From: Lunularia cruciata
Taxonomy: Eukaryota; Streptophyta; Marchantiopsida; Lunulariales; Lunulariaceae
Direction of reading: 5' to 3'
Assembly: GCA_948567375.1 (NCBI GenBank)
Contig: OX419757.1
Coordinates: forward strand, 63,922,001-63,986,000
Length of the DNA: 64,000 nt
Shown here: in pieces, positions 55,424 through 64,000 of the stretch
Layout of the letters: every line of letters starts with the position of its first letter
How positions within the stretch are numbered: the stretch's first letter is position 1
Program-made: the position numbers and the translations under genes
The notes under the pieces: generated by a model
Seen by the model: the letters and a program-made list of their open reading frames with translations, nothing else
Database searches by the model: none
Told to the model about the DNA's origin: nothing

Positions 55424-55467
55424 CCGCATCCCCGTGAAGTCCACATTTTTTAAGCGAATGGTTACTG
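55424..55467 (-). repeat. Right subterminal box and terminal inverted repeat of the pogo-like element
   Basis: The box CCGCATC-N6-AAGTCCACATTTTTT (55,424-55,451) abuts TTAAGCGAATGGTTACTG (55,450-55,467), which is the exact reverse complement of the left TIR. TA follows. Confidence 0.85.
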
Positions 55468-55469
55468 TA

Positions 55470-56440
55470 CTGGCGCATGCATTGATTGGCGGACTTGCAA
55501 TAAGGGTCACATGACATAAGCTTTTTGACATGCACTCAAAGTGTCAAGACGTATTTCGATATATAATGTGAGTAGCGTGTGGGCGTTTCCTGTGGGGGAG
55601 AATCATTCACAGAAAAGGAGTTGCTCTGTTCATAATGTGCGCCTCAGAATATTTCTTTATGGAAGATAATGTATTCACATAAGAGGAAAATAATGTGGTG
55701 AGTCAATCTGGGAACACTACTTGCAAGTCATTTTCAATCCCATGTTAACAATATCCTTTTGTGGGTCCCAAAATCATTTGGAAGAAAAAGGAGGACTGCA
55801 TGTTCCCCGATTCCCAGCCCGAGTCAAGCAACACTTCATCATTCATCGCTGAGTTCTGCAAAAGGCGCGGTTCTGCAAAAGGAGTAGGAGAAAACATGTG
55901 TATGAAAAGAAACATTCCGCGATCCATCCCAGCTTTCCAAGAAACCGTCAGCAAGATCTCTTTTATTCAACTACCCATGATACCCCCCATTCAAGTCCCT
56001 TCCATATTCAGGTAGTTATTGCACATTTCCTCTCATCAGCATTTACTTGACTCCCCTCTTTTGCCTGCTTGCAGATGTGCGAAGAAAATGTGATTGCCTG
56101 CTCAGAGTGACTCTGCTGCTAAGTAACGATGAGCTAACTAAATATGAGAATACGTTAAGCTATACTTTATCATCACCTCTGTTATCTGGCAGTACTGTTC
56201 TCCCCACGTCTGTGTTCTGCCGTTCCTTGACTACAAACAAGACTTCTCAACTGGCGCATACGCCCATAGATCTCAAGACCACGAGATTCAAAATAAGTTA
56301 GTATTACAGGTATCCAATAAAGTGCGAGGCACCTCAAGCAACTATCCATTGTACAGTTTCTAGAACATTACCTAAACTATAGCAACTAAATTAGCCATGT
56401 TATTACTGCACAGTCACAGCTTCAGGGGTATGGGTAGGTA
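55470..56440. other. Non-coding stretch, no gene recognised
   Basis: Mixed composition with two opposite-strand ORFs of 84 and 69 codons that overlap each other and show no known motif. Nothing else seen. Confidence 0.45.
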
Positions 56441-56452
56441 CTTTTACCACAG

Positions 56453-56564
56453 ATTTCTCATACCGATACAATTCGGGCTTAGCCCCATTGTACCTGTTAT
56501 GTCTGATCCTTGTACGGTTTGGTTTCCACCCTTCTTGTTATCCTACGCGGTCGCTTTACTCAAA
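56453..56564 (+). mobile_element. 112-bp 3'-end fragment of the non-LTR family with 12-bp TSD
   Basis: The plus strand contains CAGATTTCTCATA, CGGGCTTAGCCCCATTGTACC and TCCTACGCGGTCGC. Flanking direct repeats ACTTTTACCACA (56,441-56,452) and ACTTCTACCATA (56,565-56,576) agree at 10 of 12 positions. Hairpin 2 is mutated (TTTCCACCC). Confidence 0.83.
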
Positions 56565-56576
56565 ACTTCTACCATA

Positions 56577-59500
56577 GTCTCCCCCATGGCTTACCTCACT
56601 TGCTTCAACCTGACAGGTCATCATAAATTCGTATCCCTGCAAGACGTCTACTCTTTACTGGAAAAGAAAAGTTGAACGAGAACAGCAGAAAACCTACATA
56701 CGTAATCATTGCGTTCCTGAAGTTGAACGGGAAACACATAGTTATGGAGATGGCTTTCACTTGTATGAGATCTTGGAGTGAACAAGGTCAAGATCCACGG
56801 GATGTACACAGTTCAAAGATGACAACTTTACAGATGGGGCAAGTTAGAGCTGAGCACCATCGTTTTCAAGAAGCCTGGTCCCCAGGTGCCATGCAGAAGC
56901 GTCAAATCCTGAAGACTTGACTGGCACCCTTCAGCCTTCAAGTCTGGGGGACCTTAGACAGATATTGTACTGCATTGTATCTAAACTTCTTCTCAAAATT
57001 GAATCCGTGCATGGCACCGTGAATACCGTGCCTTGACTATTGAGATAGAATTTGACGTCTGTTGACACGAAGCCACACACACACACGGAGAATGTGAACT
57101 GGGAGCATAGATCAGTTGTTTAATATTTCTCTATATTAAGTATACGTCCGTATTGAGATGCTTTCATCTTTACTTTGAGACAATAGTTAAGACCTGCACT
57201 GTACTGAGAATCAAACCCTAAGAAGCCTGCCCCACTGACAACTCGGGGTGTTCCTTGGTCACTCATTGCTTTCTTTTCATGCACTCATCACAATGCCGGG
57301 AGTTGTTTATACTTTTCTAGACAAAAAGTTTATCGAGCGCACCTTTTCAGAAATAATTTCGAGGATCTTCCCGTGTCCTATGATGAACAATCACGGGAAG
57401 CTGGAGCTTTTATTTTATATACATAAAGGCAGTCACAGTGGAGGCAGTAATTCTTTTCCCGGTAGATATCGATACAGTATGAGGTAAGAAAAAGTCGATG
57501 GCGAACAGCAGAAAGTACGAATGAGAAACTCATCAGCGACTTACTGCAATACTTAGTGACCAAATTTGTAGAGCCTCTTTATGGTCTAGCGGCCCGGATT
57601 GTCTACAATAACCTAACCATTGGCCCGTGAAGAGATTCAGATTATCAGAGGAGTGGCATGCAATCACGTTGTTTTGTTCAAAGCTACGATGCTCGTTCTC
57701 CAATTCGCATAAAGAGAAATGATTCAATTTATGCGACCGTAGATATCAGATAGTATTTCATTTGCAAGTCCATGGAGTGAAAAGAGGGCATCACTGTGTG
57801 AATTTCTCTCAAAAGACAGGCGGGTAAACATCCGGCCATATAGAGATAAACTTTCAATCAGAAAGTACATTATAAGTCACATATTATAACAAACGTGAAT
57901 TATACGTCTAGTCAGATATCTGCTCAACAGCGGGGAAAAAGAAACAGTTGAATCGGGTAAACTTTTATCATCATCAGAACCCCGCCATCTACCTAACTGT
58001 CAATTTCTCAAATGCTTCTTCGACTATTCTGGGCCCAGCAAGAGATGGCACAACCTACATAGTGATTTTATAGGATACATTTCTTTGCTTTGTCCATCCA
58101 GTCTCTTCCAATGAACAACCAACGCTGGACAAATCCAGCATCCTGACCAGTGATTCTGCAGACACCATGTCTGTCATTGTCCCCACGAATCATCTAACTG
58201 ATCGGACCTGAGCATTACAGTGTCTTCTCCAGTTCTGGTGTTCGGTCCCACCAGTTTCTTACTCGCAGACTCTATTCAAGTTTGCAGTCACCATTTTCCC
58301 GTGATTTGCTGATATCTACTTGACTGGCCCTTGCACTCAAACATACTCTCGACCGCGAACTGCGAGCCCTGTACTGGAAAGTTCTACCGTAGCTTTCTCC
58401 TTAGTCCTATCTCACTACGAGGTCACGTTCGCGCGCTTGACTGCCCAATTCACTTCACCATTTTACCCATTTCGTGTGGGGTATATTGGAGCAGCAGCCA
58501 AGGAAGAAGCAGGCCAGGCAGCAGCTGTGCAGCCGGGGAAGGGCACAGCATCCGACATGGCAGCATCCCCAATTATTTTTAGCTTCTCTTTCCTCTATCT
58601 CACATGCGACCCTACCCTACCCTTCTCTTTCTATCTCCATCTCTCTTCTGTGTCAAAACAGTCCTCCGACGCCTCCACTTGTGGTCATCATGCTGTACCA
58701 GTCTATCCATCTGACCATATATCCAGATTTAGCTACTATCCTCAACCGTTTTCAAAACGCTATGATCCCTACCACTACTGATCGCGCAACTCGTCGCTGG
58801 CCGCTTTCGTCTGCCCGTAGAGTGCCATTAGCCTAGCCAGACGGGCCATCGTTCCCACTTCCTCTTGGGACAGCGCATACGATTACAGTAAGCGTAAATT
58901 CTTTGCCAGTGCAGAATCCGGTGAATAGAAATCCGGAGAAAAAAGAAAAAGTTTGTTTGCACACTCATTTCTTTTCTTACGCGTGTGGGATATTACAGTG
59001 AAGATTGCTGCCAGCTGGGACCGATTGCCCAGTTCGTCCTTCTTGCTCATTCGTCCCTATTGAAACAGCAGTGAGCGGCATCCCATTCCGAATCGAGTCT
59101 CCTTTCCAATCATTTCGTCAGCTAAATGACCTGCGTGTGAAACGTCCGATCAAAACCATCTAGTCAACAAAAGAATACTTATTGAAAGGGCAGTTACTGG
59201 TAGTTTGGCTGCATTGTTCTTGAAACAGAGAGTCTCCGCCCAATCAAGCAGGGAAGGACTGTACAAGAAGGATCGCAGCTGCACTTGAGGCGCAACACTG
59301 GACCAGATAGATACTTCCGGGTATGATAATACAACTCCTTGATTGGAAGCTGAGAATCATCCCGGTCAAATTTGAAGAAACATCAACAGGAAATATTTAC
59401 GGCAATCCCTCACATAAGAAGGGTAGCGACCTGATATACTACAGTGCGTAAATGGTCTGAGAGTATTTAATTACTGATAGAGGAAGTCTCCTCCGACAGC

Positions 59501-61111
59501 AAGTGTCCTTTTTGATGTTATTCTTGTCCCTAGTTATTGGCCATCAGCAATTCTCTTCAAGAGACTCTTTGGCCGTTAGATTATTAAAGGTGTGGACCAA
59601 GTCAGTATGATTTGGCGATCGTGCCCACTAACGAACCTCTTCAATATAATGAAAGTAGACAGAGTGGATTAGTTATATGACTCCAGGTCTCAAAGACGAG
59701 AAGAGGGCCTTGAACATAATGAAATGGGCATAATCCTAAATAAATAGTGTGTTCTGGCGGCGTCATGGTTTAGACTTAGTTCATCTACACTGACTCGCCC
59801 AACCCTACTGACAAGTGGATTTGTGTTGCAACATTATTCGGTGCAATTACGCTTGTGCAATCTGCTCAACGTGAAAGGAGGCCGGTAATAGATTAGATAT
59901 TTTCCTGCAACAATGATAGATAATGACTGTAATGGGATCAAGCAATAACGATGCTTTTGGAAGATGTGGAACATGTTCACATCACTTGATTACCGTGACT
60001 GCGTCTTTACAGTCCTGTCTTCCTACACAAACTTCCGTTTCTATAAATACCGCATTCTCTCTTTTTAATGATCTTATGATTAGACGATATCTCCCTATGT
60101 ATGGAGCTGAGAAAAGGATTGATAATGGAAGACCAAGGACGGGAGAAAGAGAAGAAGAAGAAGAAGCAGAAGTAACGGAGGATGCAGTGGATCCCGGCCT
60201 ATTCAAACCTCAATCATTTGAGAGTGTACATGGCTCTTATTCTCTGTATGTTGGACATTGTCCCTCTGGTATAAACTATACCATTTGAGCTGCCGACCCC
60301 TTACATGGGATTCAAATATATAGTACTATATTCGGGAAGAGATGTCTGTGGGTGTCATCATGATTTCAAGTTGGACTCCGATGGCGAAACTGTACGTTTC
60401 TTGGCAGGTTATTTGGCACAGTCCGTTGCCGAACAAAATTCTTCGACAGTCGGAACTGCAGAAATGTTCACGGGCGAGAAACGTAGACTTGGGCAGGGTC
60501 ACCAACTGTTCTACTTTAACAAGGACAGATTTGCAGCTCAGACTGTTCGCTGTGATTTTTTGAAATTAGATCTTGTCAAATTTCATTTTGGAAAAAATGA
60601 ACCTAAGACCTCTAGTACGTTCACCAATTTGCGGATGATTTGTAAATCGGTAGAAAGACATGTTGTAAAAATTATTACAGGAGGTAATCATCTTCTTATT
60701 TAACAAAAGCATGTCAACAATGATAACTCAAGATATATTCTTGTGATAAGAAACCTTAAGGTTTCGGAATCTCATATTTTAATGCGAAACTATTATGTAA
60801 ACGTGAAGCTGAGATTGATACATACGTAAAGTAATATGATGTATCTCCTTCAAGAAATCCGAGGCGGCTTTATTTGATCAATTGAATGGTCAAAAGTGAA
60901 GATATCAATACACAGCATTCATGTACTCTTTGAACTACATCTTCCATTAATTCATTTATCTCAATCTTGAGAGTGAAAACCTCTTCAAAGTAAATATATC
61001 GGGTAAGCCAAAGATTAATATACCCCATAGCCAAGGAGAAGAGTTGACGTGAGCGTATGTCGATTAATAGCCCTTGTTTATATTTTCGTTCAAGTCTTGT
61101 TAGTGAGATGA
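56577..61111. other. Unique-looking stretch, no gene called
   Basis: Balanced composition. Overlapping plus-strand ORFs at 58,320-58,836 (up to 153 codons) lie in a pyrimidine-rich region and encode no recognisable domain. A (CA)n run lies at 57,073-57,085. Two consecutive plus-strand ORFs at 59,923-60,703 are listed separately. I cannot exclude undetected exons. Confidence 0.4.
59923..60703 (+). other. Two consecutive unrecognised plus-strand ORFs (121 and 132 codons)
   Basis: The first (59,923-60,288) has an acidic run REEEEEAEVTED and several Cys near its start (RCGTCSHH). The second (60,305-60,703) follows after 16 bp in another frame. Neither matches a family I know, neither has a signal peptide or membrane segment, and an ATG-to-stop ORF of this size can occur by chance. 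They could be fragments of one exon split by a frameshift. Called only as a candidate. Confidence 0.2.
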
Positions 61112-61123
61112 CTTTAACACAAT

Positions 61124-61262
61124 CTTAGGTGCGGTAGGGCAGATTTCTCATAGAGACTCTATTGGGGCTTAACCCCATGTTACCTTTTTTTTTGTTCTCT
61201 CCCTTGTACGGCTTGATGGGGTCTTCCCATCCTTCATTTTTCCTACGCGGTCGCCTTTTTCT
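61124..61262 (+). mobile_element. 139-bp 3'-end fragment of the non-LTR family with perfect 12-bp TSD
   Basis: Best-preserved short copy. CTTAGGTGCGGTAGGGC leads into the last codons (...ISHRDSIGA), the stop TAA inside GGGGCTTAACCCC, a T run, CCTTGTACGGCTTG, hairpin 2 and CCTACGCGGTCGCC plus T. CTTTAACACAAT occurs at 61,112-61,123 and 61,263-61,274 without mismatch, defining both ends exactly. Confidence 0.93.
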
Positions 61263-61274
61263 CTTTAACACAAT

Positions 61275-64000
61275 AATAAACACTCACCAGTCGGGATAAC
61301 CGAGATAACCCGGTATTTCAGGTAATTTTGTCTTTGAGAACCACCTCCTCAAATTCATCCGAGCTGTAAGGGACGAAGACTTTAACGGAGATCGGCACCC
61401 CGGAAATCTAGAAGTATCTCAATGGGAATCCAGTTTGAGATTTGACTACTGAGGACAACAGTGGAAATAAATCCATCGTGATTTGAGTAGCTTTTAATGC
61501 TTTAGTCTAATCATAATCTACGGGCATTTAATCTGTTTATTCAATCACAACGCACTAATATTTTCCTTCCCTATCTACCTGGTAAGGATGCTCTTCTGCA
61601 ATATCAATCTCTAGTCTATCTACTCTATTCCAGGTCTAGAACAATCTCCTTGAATTTGCTTAATTCCTATGAAAGATATTACTCATTCTACAAGTGCATG
61701 TCCATGCACCTCATCTTCGCTTTATGTTGGGCAAGCTCCTGGACTGGTCTTTGATATCTTATGGATCTTTGCGCGTGTTATTATTAATTTGCTCCTTCTC
61801 TGGGCTTTCTGCAGACATGCCACAGGCGTCGTGAAAAGTAGCTCGAGCTTGTTACTAAATCTGTGCGACAATGTGAAATTTGCGTGGACTTGCATTGACC
61901 TCTATAGAAAATTAATGTAACGATCAATTGTGGGACTGAAACAAGAGAAATTCCAGCCGGGAATCAAGACTCTTCCACTCCGTAGTCCATTTTAGTACGT
62001 TTTTCTTATACGCTTATTTCAAGTGCATTTCATGATTGGAGATTTCACCTGAGATTCACATATGCAAGGAACCGATCGCATAACATGCAAAGGAGAAACT
62101 AATGCCGCTTACTTCTGCAAAGACTAGTCCATTTTATGCTCTACATAGTAAAATCATGGGTAAGTGATCTGGGAACAAAACGCAGACCTCCCATAGGGCG
62201 TGTACATCTTCATGAGTCAAGAAGAAGAGCAAAATATTATTTTTACTGTTTGCAAACAACTATTGAGTGGACTCCAAGTTAATAATTCACATGGAAGTGA
62301 ACATAGACTCTTGTGTTAAGAATAATCGAGGTCAATGACATGAGCAAAACATGCCATGGACACTGCATAGAGACAGGCAGCCGCCAGACAGTAACAAAAT
62401 TCTATTCTTGAACATGAGAAGCAAGATCAATCATTTTCCTTTTTCATCCCATGCCTTTTCCTTGCGTATCACCAATAATGTTCCACGAAAGTTGGGTTTA
62501 TATGCTCCCGCCAAGAGGATTCATGTGTTTCCAATGAGTGGGCGGTGGCCCAATTCTATATAATATACTTTAAGAAACAGGGATTCTCCTACATAATCAT
62601 AGCCTTGTGTGTATGTTTATCCTGCGCTACAAGGATCACCCCTGCCTTGAGTCAAGATTGTCACGATGATTGTCCTGTTGAGAAAAGTGGATAGGCTACA
62701 ATATTCTGAGCTCTGTTATTTATCATAATCTATTGTAGCAAACCCTGGTTAAGCATCGTAAGCCCGACAAGGATTCCGGTTTGGGATTTGACCAAAGTGA
62801 CCTCCGTTTACAGGTGCTAAACAGGAGCCGAAACACGTTCATCCGATTCATACATTTTCATGACCGAACTTGGTTAATTTGACTGGTTTACAAACGGAGA
62901 GTGGAAGGTTCCGCTTTTCCTTTACTGATCGGGTTACATGTCATGCGTGACACCACTTTCTCTAGCATTATCCGCTTCTTCCTCAGTTTATACCGATCGA
63001 ACCTCCACTTTTAACCATGTGCTGAATTGTGTTAACAGCGTAGAGTGGGGAAGATACATGTTACTACTCCCAAGAAAGAATGGCAGTAAGTTTTGTTTTC
63101 ATAAAAGAATTGCTTCTTTTCATAAAAATATTAAGTGTTGTCTAGCCGCAAGGGAAGACTCAGACTCGGAAACTATATATTATCCAATATAGTAAATGGT
63201 CAGGGTGAAATCCTCCATAAAAACCGACTATCGTAATGCTTTGGGAGGTAATCACGCGACGTCATTCCGACTTCATTACTGGAGAAGAATGCGGGAAATT
63301 CATCATAATGTTCGCTCATATCCTTACGGCTTGCGTGCTTAACTGTTAAAAATTCTGATTACCACCACAAGCCTTTTCTGGAGTGGTGTCAATATATATA
63401 ATAATGATCAGAAGAGAGCTTTCCATGATTAGGAATAGTCAGTAATGTCATAATAGGTATTACAGCAACTTAAGGTTTGTTTCTTCCGATGCATGTGATC
63501 GTGAGCTGTACATGTCAAGGGTGATTTGCACAGTAGTATTAACTTAATGGACAAGCAAGACTCGATGTGAGCAGTCCAACCGGCGTTATCAGTTGGCTCA
63601 TGTAATCAACTGACATAAATATGATTGAACAATCAAACAAGCAGGAGTTAGATACTTAGTACGTTAATCAAGCCTGTACAAACCCCTTACTCCAGTAAAA
63701 AGGTGTGAAGTGTTGGACCCGGTCCCTTGGAAAGTTCGGCTGTGTCGCTCTGGTCCATTAGCAGGAGGCTATGGGGGAGTTCCTGATGTAGGCATGTGAA
63801 AGTGGTGGCAGAACTTTCAAAAGATGGGGAATTCCGAATCATATTTGTGTAAGAAGACAGGACAGCTGGTGCGGGCGGATGATGCTGGATAATACGTTGC
63901 TGCATACGTTTTGAGTGGAATAGTGGTCATGGTTGTCTTTCCATTCCCAGACTGGAGATAAAGTGATCATTGACCAAGGCAGATTTGCACGAAGGATTAT
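61275..64000. other. Unique-looking stretch, no gene called
   Basis: ORFs up to 84 codons without known motifs. No repeats shared with the rest of the window and no RNA gene seen. Confidence 0.45.

Larger units (their letters stand above)
43482..55467 (-). mobile_element. Pogo-like (Tc1/mariner superfamily) DNA transposon, split by a gypsy insertion
   Basis: Perfect 18-bp terminal inverted repeats CAGTAACCATTCGCTTAA (43,482-43,499) and its reverse complement (55,450-55,467) are each flanked by TA (43,480-43,481 and 55,468-55,469), the target duplication of this superfamily. Removing the gypsy element (43,767-53,594 plus one 5-bp duplication) leaves about 2.15 kb, a normal size for pogo elements. 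The transposase lies on the minus strand between the gypsy insertion and the right end. The 285 bp left of the gypsy insertion are the 3' untranslated arm. Confidence 0.88.

Noticed and set aside
58320-58836. Overlapping ORFs of 83-153 codons in three frames
   Set aside because: Several frames are open at once because the region is pyrimidine-rich and poor in stops; no frame shows a known motif.
1-64000. CRISPR array, prophage or bacterial operon
   Set aside because: No regularly spaced identical repeats, no dense same-strand ORFs, and eukaryotic retroelements and an 18S rRNA relic are present.

Overview
This window looks like nuclear heterochromatin or gene-poor intergenic DNA of a eukaryote, most likely a land plant. 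There are no operons, no dense ORFs, no Shine-Dalgarno starts and no tRNA cluster. Almost everything recognisable is a decayed transposable element: Ty3/gypsy, pogo-like DNA transposon and R2-type non-LTR families. A bryophyte or another early-diverging plant lineage is my guess from the element types; the window does not prove it. I could not identify any intact host protein gene.

Layout. Positions 1-15,000 hold three degraded copies of one non-LTR retrotransposon family (2,905-5,335 minus; about 7,375-10,105 plus; about 10,440-13,260 minus), very short 3'-end fragments of the same family, and a decayed nuclear 18S rRNA fragment (6,168-6,640, minus). Positions 15,000-39,500 are very AT-rich and gene-free, with a solo LTR (21,137-21,494), an inverted pair of long LTR-like repeats (27,170-27,960 and 32,830-33,425) and several perfect hairpins. 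Positions 39,500-43,480 are more balanced in composition and contain only tiny non-LTR tails. Positions 43,482-55,467 are one nested structure: a pogo-like DNA transposon with 18-bp terminal inverted repeats and a TA target, split by a 9.8-kb Ty3/gypsy element. From 55,470 to the end the DNA is unannotatable unique sequence with two more non-LTR tails.

The most interesting object is the Ty3/gypsy element (43,767-53,594, minus). Its decayed polyprotein runs gag with zinc knuckle, protease, a C5 cytosine DNA methyltransferase domain, reverse transcriptase, RNase H, integrase and a C-terminal PHD finger. It therefore carried both a DNA-methylation writer and a chromatin-reader module. Its LTRs are circularly permuted: a partial LTR of 436 bp at one end and one of 104 bp at the other add up to one full 545-bp LTR, a complete LTR sits next to the polypurine tract, and a 5-bp direct repeat flanks the whole. 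That is what an inserted two-LTR circle opened inside an LTR would look like.

The second notable system is the non-LTR family. It has a reverse transcriptase, then a Cys-rich and restriction-like-endonuclease-like C-terminus. Its 3' end is not poly(A) but a conserved tail of about 110 nt with two hairpins, the first of which contains the ORF stop codon. Several insertions, down to 19 bp of element sequence, have 12-bp target duplications.
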